Shown here: positions 18,848-28,980 of the stretch, in pieces
Position numbering within the stretch: position 1 is the first letter of the stretch
How the letters are laid out: each line of letters opens with the position of its first letter
Program-made: the position numbers and the translations under genes
Source of the DNA: Acidovorax sp. HDW3
Lineage (GTDB): Bacteria; Pseudomonadota; Gammaproteobacteria; Burkholderiales; Burkholderiaceae_C
DNA length: 64,000 bases
Direction of reading: 5' to 3'
Assembly: GCF_011303755.1 (NCBI RefSeq)
Contig: NZ_CP049885.1
Coordinates: 1,222,001-1,286,000 of the forward strand
Notes under the pieces: model-generated
Seen by the model: only the letters and a program-made list of their open reading frames with translations
The model's database searches: none
What the model was told of the DNA's origin: nothing

Positions 18848-18901
18848 CTATCAAAATAATAGCTTCTAGCGCTTGCTGGACGGGCGCTAGAGGCTATTTT
18901 T
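18848..18901. repeat. Palindromic repeat, copy 4 (between acr3 and nemA)
   Basis: Long hairpin: ATAGCTTCTAGCGC and GCGCTAGAGGCTATTTTT flank the centre TTGCTGGACGG. It sits between two convergent genes and is flanked by A- and T-rich ends, so it can serve as a bidirectional terminator. Confidence 0.8.
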
Positions 18902-18904
18902 GTT

Positions 18905-20005
18905 TCAAGGCAGCGCCGGGTAGTCGGTGTAGCCGTGCGGGCCGGTGCCGCCGTAGATCGGGGCGTCGGCAAAGGGCGCGTTGGCCGGCAGGTTCTCGCG
19001 CAGGCGGCGCGGCCAGTCGGGGGTGGTGAGCATGGCGCGGCCAAACGACACCATGTCGGCGCGGCCGCTGGCGATGGCGTCGATGGCCATTTCGCGTGTG
19101 TAGCCGTTGTTCACCATCCACAGGCCCTTGTACAGGCGGCGCAGCGCGGCGTAGTCGAACGGGGCGTTGTCGCGCGGGCCGCCGGTGTGGCCTTCGACGA
19201 CGTGGATGTACACCGGGTGCAGCTTGTCGAGCGCGCGCACCACATGCTCGAACAGCGGCTGCGGCTGGCTCTCCGACGAGTCGTTCACCGGCGAGACGGG
19301 CGAGAGGCGGATGCCGGTGCGCTCGGCGCCAATCTCCTGCGTGACGGCGGCCATCACTTCGAGCAGCAGGCGGGCGCGGTTTTCAATGCTGCCGCCGTAC
19401 TGGTCGGTGCGGTGGTTGGAGCCGTCGCGCAGGAAGGCGTCGAGCAGGTAGCCGTGCGCGCCGTGGATTTCCACGCCGTCAAAACCCGCCGCGATGGCGT
19501 TGGCAGCCGCCTGGCGGAAGTCGTTGACCACGCCGGCGATTTCGGCCGTTTCCAACGCGCGCGGCACGGCGCAGTCCACGTAGCCCTGGCCGGCGATGTA
19601 GGTCTTGGCCTTGGCGGCGATGGCCGAAGGTGCGACCGGTGCTTTTTCGCCCGGCTGGAAGGCGTTGTGCGACATGCGGCCGGTGTGCCACAGCTGCACG
19701 AAAATTTTGCCGCCCGCCGCGTGCACGGCGTCGGTCACCAGCTTCCAGGCGGCGATCTGGCCCGGCGTGTGCAGGCCCGGGGTGTGGGTGTAGCCCTGGG
19801 CGCTGGGGGAGATTTGCGTCGCCTCGGCAATGATCAGGCCGGCGCTGGCGCGCTGGCGGTAGTACTCCACGGTCATGGCCGTGGGTTCGAGTGCGTCGTT
19901 GGCGCGGTTGCGCGTGAGCGGCGCCATGGCGATGCGGTTGGCCAGCTGGGTGCGGCCCAGTTGCAGGGGCTGGAACAGGGCGTTGGCGTTCAGAGGGTGA
20001 TCCAT
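18905..20005 (-). CDS. nemA: Old Yellow Enzyme, N-ethylmaleimide reductase-like
   Basis: FMN-dependent, NAD(P)H-using ene-reductase that reduces activated C=C bonds and some nitro compounds. The 366-residue barrel shows MAPLTRNRA, FVQLWHTGRMSH, the catalytic/FMN segment EIHGAHGYLLDAFL, and GGSIENRARLLLEV. I chose the start at 20005 (MDHPLNANALFQPLQLG), with AAGGAAG upstream, rather than the longer frame to 20110. It diverges from ompW, with 203 bases between them. The physiological substrate is unknown. Confidence 0.92.
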   Translation of the reverse strand: MDHPLNANALFQPLQLGRTQLANRIAMAPLTRNRANDALEPTAMTVEYYRQRASAGLIIAEATQISPSAQGYTHTPGLHTPGQIAAWKLVTDAVHAAGGKIFVQLWHTGRMSHNAFQPGEKAPVAPSAIAAKAKTYIAGQGYVDCAVPRALETAEIAGVVNDFRQAAANAIAAGFDGVEIHGAHGYLLDAFLRDGSNHRTDQYGGSIENRARLLLEVMAAVTQEIGAERTGIRLSPVSPVNDSSESQPQPLFEHVVRALDKLHPVYIHVVEGHTGGPRDNAPFDYAALRRLYKGLWMVNNGYTREMAIDAIASGRADMVSFGRAMLTTPDWPRRLRENLPANAPFADAPIYGGTGPHGYTDYPALP

Positions 20006-20127
20006 GGAGTGCTTCCTTGTAGTGCAGGGCTGGACATGGGGGCGCTGCGCCAGGGGTTCAAGGGCTGTGGGTGCGCCAACCAGCTCCTGGTGTCTCTTGA
20101 TATGGCGCAAACGGTTTGTTGACTTAC

Positions 20128-20148
20128 AGCAAAATTGACCATTTTGCT
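20128..20148. promoter_or_regulatory. Inverted repeat in the nemA-ompW intergenic region
   Basis: Perfect 8-bp inverted repeat AGCAAAAT-TGACC-ATTTTGCT, placed between the divergent genes nemA and ompW (123 bases from the nemA start, 61 bases from the ompW start). It could be an operator for either promoter. I do not recognise the binding protein, and no regulator gene is adjacent. Confidence 0.45.
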
Positions 20149-20208
20149 CATGGGCCTAATGGTTTCCACGGGGGTCGTCCCCGTTCAACCACTCAAAGAG
20201 ACCGAACC

Positions 20209-20805
20209 ATGAAAAAAAGTCTGCTGGCCTTGGCTGCTGTGTGTGCAATGACCTCTGGCGCTGCGTTTGCCGACCAGGGCCAAAGCCCCTGGCTGGTGCG
20301 CGTGCGCGCCGTGAACATCGACAGCGCCAACGGTGACAGCACCGGCCTGGGCCTGTCGATCAACAACAAGGTCATCCCCGAGCTGGATGTGTCGTACTTT
20401 TTCACGCCCAACATCGCTGCCGAGCTGATCCTGACCTACCCGCAAAAGCACGATCTGCGCTCCAACGGTGCCAAGATCGGCACGCTCAAGCACCTGCCGC
20501 CGACGCTGCTGGCGCAGTACCACTTCACCAACTTCGGCGGCTTCAAGCCCTACGTCGGTGCCGGTATCAACTACACCCGTTTCTCTAACGTGGACGTTCT
20601 TGGTGGCGCTGCCGATGTCGATCGCAACAGCTGGGGCGCCGCGCTGCAAGTGGGCTTTGACATCCCGCTGAACAAGCAGTGGTCGCTGAACTTCGACGTG
20701 AAGAAGGTTTACATCAAGACCGACGTTTACGCCGGTGGCAACAAGGCTGGCACCTTCAAGGTCGATCCGGTGCTGGTCGGCGTGGGCGTGGGCTACCGCT
20801 TCTAA
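20209..20805 (+). CDS. ompW: Outer-membrane protein OmpW
   Basis: Eight-stranded outer-membrane beta barrel of 198 residues. The start at 20209 gives the signal peptide MKKSLLALAAVCAMTSGAAFA followed by DQGQSPWLVRVRAVNI, as in the family. The central ELDVSYFFTPNIAAELILTYPQKHD, here read as two adjoining strands, and the terminal VGVGVGYRF (aromatic last residue) are typical. OmpW forms a narrow hydrophobic channel and often responds to oxygen, osmotic or redox stress. The gene is monocistronic, with a strong hairpin after it. Confidence 0.95.
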   Translation: MKKSLLALAAVCAMTSGAAFADQGQSPWLVRVRAVNIDSANGDSTGLGLSINNKVIPELDVSYFFTPNIAAELILTYPQKHDLRSNGAKIGTLKHLPPTLLAQYHFTNFGGFKPYVGAGINYTRFSNVDVLGGAADVDRNSWGAALQVGFDIPLNKQWSLNFDVKKVYIKTDVYAGGNKAGTFKVDPVLVGVGVGYRF

Positions 20806-20828
20806 GCTACATAGTCATCGATGGGGAG

Positions 20829-20865
20829 AGCCGGCGCTGCGCCACCCGCAGCGCCGGCTTTTTTT
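20829..20865. terminator. Terminator between ompW and metE
   Basis: A 13-bp stem AGCCGGCGCTGCG / CGCAGCGCCGGCT with a short loop, followed by seven T on the plus strand. It ends ompW transcription and overlaps the last bases of the convergent metE gene. Confidence 0.92.
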
Positions 20866-23203
20866 ACGCTGCCCGCAGCGCCTGGGCGGCGGCCACCATG
20901 GCGCGCAGGGCGGGCAGCACCTCGCTCCACTGGCGGGTTTTGAGGCCGCAGTCGGGATTGACCCACAGTTGGTTGGCGGCAATGCGCTCGCTTGCCTGGC
21001 GCAGCAGTTGCACCATGCCAGCCTGGCTGGGGATGTTGGGCGAGTGGATGTCGTACACCCCCGGGCCGATGGCGTTGGGGTAGGCAAAGTGCTCAAAGGC
21101 GTCGAGCAGCTCCATCTGCGAGCGCGAGGTTTCTATGGTGATGACGTCGGCATCCATGCGGGCAATGGCGGCAATGATGTCGTTGAACTCCGAGTAGCAC
21201 ATGTGGGTGTGGATTTGCGTCGCATCGCCCACACCGTTGGCGGCGATGCGAAACGCCTGCACCGCCCAGTCCAGGTAGTCGGGCCATTGCGTGCGGCGCA
21301 GCGGCAGCCCTTCGCGCAGCGCCGCTTCGTCGATTTGGATGATTTTGACGCCCGCGCGCTCCAGGTCCTGCACCTCGGCGCGAATGGCCAGCGCCAGTTG
21401 CAGGCAGGTGCTGCGCCGGGGCTGGTCGTCGCGCACGAAAGACCAGTTGAGCAGCGTCACCGGGCCGGTCAACATGCCTTTCATGGGCTTGTCGGTCAGG
21501 GACTGGGCGTAGGCAATCCAGTCCAGCGTCATGGGTTGTGGGCGCGTGATGTCGCCAAACACAATCGGCGGCTTGACGCAGCGCGAGCCGTAGCTTTGCA
21601 CCCAGCCGAACTGGCTGAAGGCGTAGCCACCGAGCTGTTCGCCAAAGTATTCGACCATGTCGTTGCGCTCGGCCTCGCCGTGTACCAGCACGTCCAGCCC
21701 CAGTTCTTCTTGCACGCGCACGCTGTGGGCTATCTCGGCCTGCATGGCGGCCTGGTAACTGGCCGCGTCCAGACGCCCGGCCTTGAAGTCGCTGCGCGCG
21801 CGGCGGATGTCGGGCGTTTGCGGAAAGCTGCCAATCGTCGTCGTCGGGTAGGGCGGCAGCTTGAGCGCCTGCGCCTGCACGGCGCTGCGCTGGGCGTAGG
21901 GGCTGTGGCGCTGGCCCAGCTCTGCGGTGATGGCGGCCACGGCGGCCTGCACCTCGGGGCGGTGCACGCGCGGAGAGCTGCGCCGCGCTGCCAAGGCGGC
22001 GGCGTTGGCCGCCAGCGCCGCTGCCACGGCCGGTCGGCCTTGGCGCAGCGCCTGGCCCAGCAGTTGCAGTTCGATGAGCTTTTGCCGCGCAAAGGCGAGC
22101 CAGTGGTGGACTTCGGGGTCGAGCTGCTGTTCGCTCTCCAAGTCCATGGGGACGTGCAAGAGCGAGCAACTGGGCGCGAGCCACAGGCGCTCGCCCAGGC
22201 GTGCCGCCAGCGGTTCGAGCCAGTCGAGCAGGGCGTTGAGGTCGGTTTTCCAGATATTGCGCCCGTCGATCACGCCCAGCGACAGCACCTTGTGCGCTGG
22301 CAGCAGGCCCAGCAGCGCCAGCACATCGTCGCGCCCGGTGACGGCGTCCACATGCAGCCCGGCCACGGGCAGGTTGGCGGCCAGGTATTTGTTGTCCAGC
22401 AGCGGGCCAAAGTAGCTCGCCAGCAAAATTTGCACGCGGCAGCTCTTGAGCTGGTGGTAGGCGCTGGTGAAGGCGTGCTGCCAGTCGGCGTCCAGCTCGG
22501 TGGCCAAAATCGGCTCGTCGATCTGCACCCAGGTGACCCCTTGTGCTGCCAGGGTGTCGAGCAGTTGTGCGTACACCGGCAGCAGGCGATCGAGCAGGGC
22601 GAGTTTGTCCGAGCCGTCCTTGGCCTTGCCCAGCGCCAGGTAGGTGACGGGGCCGATGAGCACGGGCTTGGTGCGCACGCCCTGGGCTTGTGCCTCTGCC
22701 AACTGCGCCAGCAGGCGCGAAGCATCCAGCGTGAAGGTGGTCTGGGCGTTGAATTCGGGCACGATGTAGTGGTAATTGGTGTCGAACCACTTGGTCATCT
22801 CACCGGCCATGACCTCGCCGTCGCTGTCGCTGTGGCTGCTACCACCGCAGCCGCCGCAGCAACCCTGGTGCTCGGCCTGCTGAGCCTGTGGAGGCTTCCC
22901 GGCGCTGCGGCCCCGGGCGAGGCGAAAGTAGTTGTCCAGCACGTCGCCCGCAAAGCCTTGGATGCGCTCGGGCAGGTGGCCCAGGGTGAAGCCCATGTCC
23001 AGCACCTGGTCGTAGAACGAAAAATCGCCCACCGGCACCCAGTCCAGCCCCGCTTGCTGCTGCCAGTGCTGCTGGCGCAGTTGCGCACCCAGCGCCAGCA
23101 GTGCCGCGCGTGGGCTCTCGCCCTTCCAGTACGACTCCAGGCCGAATTTGAGTTCACGCCGCGCACCGATGCGCGGATAGCCCAGGTTATGCAAAGTCAC
23201 CAT
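20864..23203 (-). CDS. metE: Cobalamin-independent methionine synthase
   Basis: Transfers the methyl group of 5-methyltetrahydropteroyltriglutamate to homocysteine. The 779-residue protein starts [20 protein letters not shown], which fixes the start at 23203 with GGAG upstream. Zinc ligands are visible in [10 protein letters not shown] (His, Cys) and NPDCGLKTR (Cys). Odd feature: around residues 105-125, just before [17 protein letters not shown], there is an inserted loop [18 protein letters not shown] with three Cys and a His in a short span. Other MetE proteins I know have a shorter, Cys-free linker here. It is expressed divergently from metR with a MetR box between them. Confidence 0.96.
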   Translation of the reverse strand: MVTLHNLGYPRIGARRELKFGLESYWKGESPRAALLALGAQLRQQHWQQQAGLDWVPVGDFSFYDQVLDMGFTLGHLPERIQGFAGDVLDNYFRLARGRSAGKPPQAQQAEHQGCCGGCGGSSHSDSDGEVMAGEMTKWFDTNYHYIVPEFNAQTTFTLDASRLLAQLAEAQAQGVRTKPVLIGPVTYLALGKAKDGSDKLALLDRLLPVYAQLLDTLAAQGVTWVQIDEPILATELDADWQHAFTSAYHQLKSCRVQILLASYFGPLLDNKYLAANLPVAGLHVDAVTGRDDVLALLGLLPAHKVLSLGVIDGRNIWKTDLNALLDWLEPLAARLGERLWLAPSCSLLHVPMDLESEQQLDPEVHHWLAFARQKLIELQLLGQALRQGRPAVAAALAANAAALAARRSSPRVHRPEVQAAVAAITAELGQRHSPYAQRSAVQAQALKLPPYPTTTIGSFPQTPDIRRARSDFKAGRLDAASYQAAMQAEIAHSVRVQEELGLDVLVHGEAERNDMVEYFGEQLGGYAFSQFGWVQSYGSRCVKPPIVFGDITRPQPMTLDWIAYAQSLTDKPMKGMLTGPVTLLNWSFVRDDQPRRSTCLQLALAIRAEVQDLERAGVKIIQIDEAALREGLPLRRTQWPDYLDWAVQAFRIAANGVGDATQIHTHMCYSEFNDIIAAIARMDADVITIETSRSQMELLDAFEHFAYPNAIGPGVYDIHSPNIPSQAGMVQLLRQASERIAANQLWVNPDCGLKTRQWSEVLPALRAMVAAAQALRAA

Positions 23204-23289
23204 GCTTTTCTCCTCCGTTAGATGCAGCAATGGAGGGCATGGTAGAAAGCTCTATCAATGAAGTAAAATGGTTTTATCTCACGAATTGA

Positions 23290-23302
23290 TGAATTTTATT
23301 CA
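23290..23302. promoter_or_regulatory. MetR-binding box
   Basis: TGAA-TTTTA-TTCA exactly fits the MetR consensus TGAA-N5-TTCA. It lies 87 bases upstream of metE and 5 bases before the metR start, so it can serve MetR/homocysteine activation of metE and autorepression of metR. A weaker half-site (TGAAGTAAA) lies ~30 bases nearer to metE. Confidence 0.8.
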
Positions 23303-23307
23303 TTTAT

Positions 23308-24195
23308 ATGCTGGAACGCATCCATCTCTCCATCGTTGCCGAGGTGCAGCGGCAGGGCTCACTCACCGCCGCCGCCGAGCGCCTGTGCCTGACGCAATCG
23401 GCCCTGAGCCACAGCATGAAAAAGCTCGAACAGCAGGTGGGCACACCGCTGTGGCTGCGCGAGGGCCGGGGCCTGCGCCTGACCCAGGCCGGGGCCTATG
23501 TGCTGGCGCTGGCGCAGCGCGTATTGCCGCAACTGGAGCAGGCCGAGGGCCAGTTGCGCCAGTTTGCCCAGGGCCAGCGCGGCAGCTTGCGCATTGGCAT
23601 GGAGTGCCACCCCTGCTACCAATGGCTGCTCAAGGTGGTTGCGCCCTATCTGGCGGCCTGGCCGGACGTGGATGTGGATGTGCGGCAAAAATTCCAGTTT
23701 GGCGGCCTGGCGGCGCTCGAGGGCTACGAGGTGGACTTGCTGGTCACGCCCGACCCGGTGTTCAAACCCGGGCTGCGCTTTGTGCCGGTGTTCGACTACG
23801 AACAGGTGCTGGTTGTCGCCGCCAGCCACCCGCTGGCCGCTGAGGCTGTGGTGCGCCCAGACCAACTGGCAACCGAGACCCTGATTACCTACCCGGTGGC
23901 CACCGAGCGGCTGGACATCTACACCCAGTTTTTACTACCCACCGGCATGGCCCCGGCGCGGCACAAGACGATAGAGACGACCGACATCATGCTGCAGATG
24001 GTCGCCGGCGGGCGCGGGGTGGCGGCGCTGCCGCGCTGGCTGGCGCTGGAGTACGCGCAGCGCCTGCCCCTGGCCGTGCTGCGCCTGGGGCCCCAAGGCA
24101 TTGCCAAGCAAATCCACCTGGGCCTGCGCGAGAGCGAGCAGGCGGTGGACTATCTGGCGGCGTTCATTGCCTTGGCGGGCGAGGGCGCGATTTAA
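23308..24195 (+). CDS. metR: LysR-family methionine regulator MetR
   Basis: LysR-type activator of methionine synthesis genes with homocysteine as co-inducer. The 295 residues show an N-terminal winged helix (LTAAAERLCLTQSALSHSMKKLEQQVG) and a periplasmic-binding-protein-like effector domain. Identity rests on family resemblance (MLERIHLSIVAEV start), divergent orientation to metE and the MetR box in the intergenic region. The 3' end overlaps the convergent metY by 4 bases. Confidence 0.93.
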   Translation: MLERIHLSIVAEVQRQGSLTAAAERLCLTQSALSHSMKKLEQQVGTPLWLREGRGLRLTQAGAYVLALAQRVLPQLEQAEGQLRQFAQGQRGSLRIGMECHPCYQWLLKVVAPYLAAWPDVDVDVRQKFQFGGLAALEGYEVDLLVTPDPVFKPGLRFVPVFDYEQVLVVAASHPLAAEAVVRPDQLATETLITYPVATERLDIYTQFLLPTGMAPARHKTIETTDIMLQMVAGGRGVAALPRWLALEYAQRLPLAVLRLGPQGIAKQIHLGLRESEQAVDYLAAFIALAGEGAI

Positions 24196-25478
24196 ACCGC
24201 CGCCAGCGCCTGCTGCAGGTCGGCCAGCAGGTCGTCGATGTGCTCAATGCCCACCGACAGGCGCACCATGCCTTCGGTCACGCCGGCTTTGGCCAGTTCT
24301 TCGGCGTTGAGCTGGCGGTGCGTGGTGCTCGCTGGGTGCGTGGCCAGCGATTTGGCGTCGCCGATGTTGACCAGGCGCAGGAACAGTTGCAGCGCGTCCA
24401 GAAAGCGTGCGCCAGCGGCGCGGGCATCTTCGCCGGGGGCGGTTTGGAGACTGAAGGACAAAATGCCCGAAGCCTTGCCGCCCATTTGGCGCTGCACCAG
24501 GGCGTGGTCGGGGTGGTCGGATAGGCCTGCGTAGCGCACCCACTCCACCTTGGGGTGTTGTTGCAGCGCCTGGGCAATGGCCAGGGCGTTGCTGCAAATG
24601 CGGTCCATGCGCAGCGGCAGGGTTTCAATGCCCTGCAGCGTCGCCCAGGCGTTAAAGGGCGAGAGCGCCGCGCCCATATTGCGCAGCGGCACGACGCGCG
24701 CGCGGGCAATGTAGGCGGCAGCGCCCAGGGCCTCGGTATAGACCACGCCGTGGTAGCTCACGTCGGGCTCGTTCAGGCGCTTGAAGCGTTCTTTGTGCTC
24801 GGCCCAGGGGAATTTGCCGCTATCGACGATGACGCCGCCAATGCTGTTGCCGTGGCCGTTCATGTACTTGGTCAGGGCGTGGACGACGATGTCCGCGCCA
24901 TGCTCGAACGGGCGGCACAGGTAGGGGCTGGGCACGGTGTTATCGACAATCAAGGGCAGGCCAGCGGCGTGCGCCACGTCGGCCAGGGCGCGGATGTCGG
25001 TCACGTTGCCCAGCGGGTTGCCGATGGATTCGCAAAACACGGCCTTGGTGCGCGCATCCACCAGCTTGGCAAAGCTCGCCGGGTCACGCGGGTCGGCAAA
25101 GCGCACTTCGATGCCCTGCTGCGGGAAGGTGTGGGCAAACAGGTTGTAGGTGCCTCCGTACAGCGTGCTGGCGCTGATGATGTTGTCGCCCGCCTCGGCA
25201 ATGGTCTGGATGGCTGCCGTAATCGCCGCCATGCCCGAGGCCATGGCCAGCGCACCCACGCCGCCTTCGAGGGCGGCGACGCGCTGCTCCAGCACGTCGG
25301 TGGTGGGGTTCATGATGCGGGTGTAGATGTTGCCCGCCACTTTCAGGTCGAACAAATCTGCGCCGTGCTGGGCGCTGTCGAAGGTGTAGGACGTGGTCTG
25401 GTACAGCGGCACGGCTGCCGATTTGGTGGTGGGCTCAGACTTGTAGCCAGCGTGGACGGCCAGGGTTTCGATGCGCAT
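24192..25478 (-). CDS. metY: O-acetylhomoserine aminocarboxypropyltransferase (sulfhydrylase)
   Basis: PLP enzyme of the Cys/Met metabolism family that makes homocysteine from O-acetylhomoserine and sulfide, supplying MetE. The 428-residue length and start MRIETLAVHAGYKSEPTTKS fit MetY. YTRIMNPTTDVLEQRVAALEGG contacts the cofactor, and the PLP lysine is in VVHALTKYMNGHG. Placement beside metR/metE supports the direct sulfhydrylation route, which would use sulfide from the sulfate operon ~25 kb downstream. The 70 bases upstream show no recognisable SAM riboswitch. Confidence 0.95.
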   Translation of the reverse strand: MRIETLAVHAGYKSEPTTKSAAVPLYQTTSYTFDSAQHGADLFDLKVAGNIYTRIMNPTTDVLEQRVAALEGGVGALAMASGMAAITAAIQTIAEAGDNIISASTLYGGTYNLFAHTFPQQGIEVRFADPRDPASFAKLVDARTKAVFCESIGNPLGNVTDIRALADVAHAAGLPLIVDNTVPSPYLCRPFEHGADIVVHALTKYMNGHGNSIGGVIVDSGKFPWAEHKERFKRLNEPDVSYHGVVYTEALGAAAYIARARVVPLRNMGAALSPFNAWATLQGIETLPLRMDRICSNALAIAQALQQHPKVEWVRYAGLSDHPDHALVQRQMGGKASGILSFSLQTAPGEDARAAGARFLDALQLFLRLVNIGDAKSLATHPASTTHRQLNAEELAKAGVTEGMVRLSVGIEHIDDLLADLQQALAAV

Positions 25479-25548
25479 GGGGTGTCTCTCTCCTTGGGTT
25501 GATCGGGCGCCTATTGTGGCCCGAGAGGAAAGCAGACGAATGCAGCGT

Positions 25549-27528
25549 TCAGTGCTGTGGTTTGGTGCGGTAGAACTGCAGCGGCTTTTCCTGCATCTCG
25601 CGCTGGTGCTGGGCGATGACGGATTTTTTCATCTTGCCCACTACGTGCATCTCGCACGGCTTGCAGTCAAACACCAGCTTGAGTTTTTCCTTGCCGTTGA
25701 TGAGCTGCAGCGGCTCCGCCTTGATCGTGCCCTTGACGCCAATCACCCCCTTGGCCTGCTTGGGGCACAGGCTCATGGAAAAGCGCACGCAGTGCTTGGT
25801 GATCATCAGGCTGACTTCGCCTTCTTCTTCCTTGCTCTCGTAGGCCGCGTCAATCACCTGCACGCCGTGCTTCACATAGAAGTCGTGCGCCTTGTGGTTG
25901 AAGACGTTGGCCAGGTAGGTCAGGCGGTCTTCGGGGAAGGGCGCGGGCGGCTCTACGGGGGCGGCGCGCTGCAGGCGCACAAAGCCTTTGGCACGCGCGG
26001 CTTCGAGTGCCGCCACGGCGTCCCGGCGCAGCGCGTTCAGCGCCGACGCGGGCACGAACCAGGGCTGCGCGAGTTTGAGCTCTAGGCTGTGCAGGGCAAA
26101 CAGCGTGGTGCCAAACCGGCTCAATTGCTCGCGCAGGCTGGCTTCGGCGCGGGCGGCGTCGGTGGCATTTTGGTGCGGCTGGGTGATTTGGGCGCTGCCG
26201 ACAAAGCCGTCCTCGTCGGTGAGCTGCAGGGCAAAGCCATCGGGCGTTTCCTGCAGCGCGGCCCACAGGCCGATGCGGCGCTCGCTCGATTTTTTCTCCA
26301 GCTGGCGCACCCAGTCCATGTCGCGGTTGCGGTTGACCTCCAGGCCCTTGCGCAGGTCTTTGAAGCTGGCAATCTCGTTCTTGGGGAAGACGCGCCAGAT
26401 GCCCTTCTTGGGCGCTACGCATTCGGCGCGGTTGAGGTGTACACCCACCAGCTCTTTTTGCAGGTCGTAGTAGCACAGGCCGTCGCCGTTGTGCAGCACG
26501 GTGGTTTTGTCGCTCACTTCGAGCTCGAACCAGTCGGCGCCGATTTGTGTCACCCAGCCGATGGCGCGGCCAGGCTGCTTGGGCGTGTCGAACGCGCCAA
26601 TGTCCTGCTGGCGGCCATTGACGAAGTAGTCGGTGAACTCGCGGTTGAAGTTCTGCTCCGGGTCGGGCGTGAAGCTGAACGTGGTGCTGCCGCTGGAGGA
26701 GCGCGCGAATTCGCCTTCCTCGATGATCTCGTCGAGCAGCTTGCGGTAATGCGCCGTGATGTTCTTCACGTAGCCCAGGTCTTTGTAGCGGCCCTCGATC
26801 TTGAAGCTGCGCACACCGGCGGCAATCAAGGCGCGCAGGTTGCCGGACTGGTTGTTGTCCTTCATCGACAGCACATGCTTTTCGTGCGCGAGGATGCGGC
26901 CGGCGCCGTCGAGCACCTCGTAGGGCAGGCGGCACGCCTGGTTGCAATCGCCCCGGTTGGCGCTGCGCCCGGTGTGCGCGTGGCTGATGAAGCACTGGCC
27001 CGAGTAGGCCACGCACAGCGCGCCGTGGATGAAGTATTCGATGGTGGTGCGCGCCGGGTCGGTGGCGGCGCGCACGGCGGCGATTTGCTGCAAATCGAGC
27101 TCGCGCGCCAGCACGATTTGCGACAGGCCCACGTCCTGCAGAAAGCGTGCTTTTTCGGGCGTGCGGATGTCGGTCTGCGTGCTCGCGTGCAGCTGGATGG
27201 GCGGCAGGTCGATTTCCAGCAGGCCCATGTCCTGGATGATGAGCGCGTCGGCCCCGGCCTCGTACACCTGCCAGGCCATGCGCCGGGCGTCCTCCAACTC
27301 ATCGTCGCGCAAGATGGTGTTGAGCGTGACGAAGATGCTGGCGTTGAAGCGGTGCGCGTGGGCTATGAGGCGCTCCAACTCGCGCAGCTCGTTGCCGGCG
27401 GTGGCGCGCGCGCCAAAGGCCGGGCCGCCGATATAGACGGCGTCGGCGCCGTGGTCGATGGCGGCGATGCCGATATCGGCGTTGCGTGCCGGGGAGAGCA
27501 GTTCGAGCTGGTGCGGGAGCAAAGACAT
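25549..27528 (-). CDS. rlhA: U32 peptidase-family protein, RlhA-like (23S rRNA C2501 hydroxylase)
   Basis: The 659-residue length and layout match E. coli RlhA (YdcP), which is needed for hydroxylation of 23S rRNA C2501. The N-terminal U32 barrel starts MSLLPHQLELLSPARNADI and contains IHGALCVAYSGQCF and RGDCNQACRLPYEV, whose conserved Cys are likely iron-sulfur or metal ligands. The C-terminal half carries the U32 C domains. The start at 27528 is chosen because the upstream extension to 27744 is not conserved. It is annotated in many genomes as a collagenase-like protease; an RNA-modification role is the better-supported one for this length class. Confidence 0.85.
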   Translation of the reverse strand: MSLLPHQLELLSPARNADIGIAAIDHGADAVYIGGPAFGARATAGNELRELERLIAHAHRFNASIFVTLNTILRDDELEDARRMAWQVYEAGADALIIQDMGLLEIDLPPIQLHASTQTDIRTPEKARFLQDVGLSQIVLARELDLQQIAAVRAATDPARTTIEYFIHGALCVAYSGQCFISHAHTGRSANRGDCNQACRLPYEVLDGAGRILAHEKHVLSMKDNNQSGNLRALIAAGVRSFKIEGRYKDLGYVKNITAHYRKLLDEIIEEGEFARSSSGSTTFSFTPDPEQNFNREFTDYFVNGRQQDIGAFDTPKQPGRAIGWVTQIGADWFELEVSDKTTVLHNGDGLCYYDLQKELVGVHLNRAECVAPKKGIWRVFPKNEIASFKDLRKGLEVNRNRDMDWVRQLEKKSSERRIGLWAALQETPDGFALQLTDEDGFVGSAQITQPHQNATDAARAEASLREQLSRFGTTLFALHSLELKLAQPWFVPASALNALRRDAVAALEAARAKGFVRLQRAAPVEPPAPFPEDRLTYLANVFNHKAHDFYVKHGVQVIDAAYESKEEEGEVSLMITKHCVRFSMSLCPKQAKGVIGVKGTIKAEPLQLINGKEKLKLVFDCKPCEMHVVGKMKKSVIAQHQREMQEKPLQFYRTKPQH

Positions 27529-27616
27529 AGGGGGCGGATTATCCCCGCGCGCTGTTTTTCCGTGCAGTTCGGGGCTTTTGCGCGCTACAGTGCGCCCTTT
27601 TGCCCCAGGAGATGGA

Positions 27617-28938
<1,322 letters not shown>

Positions 28939-28980
28939 TTCGATCCTACGGAGCAGGCCCGCGCGGGCCTGAGAACCGCC

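Noticed and set aside
20735-23221. An 828-codon open frame antisense to metE
   Set aside because: Shadow frame; MetE with its zinc ligands is on the minus strand, and the plus frame would run through the ompW-metE terminator.
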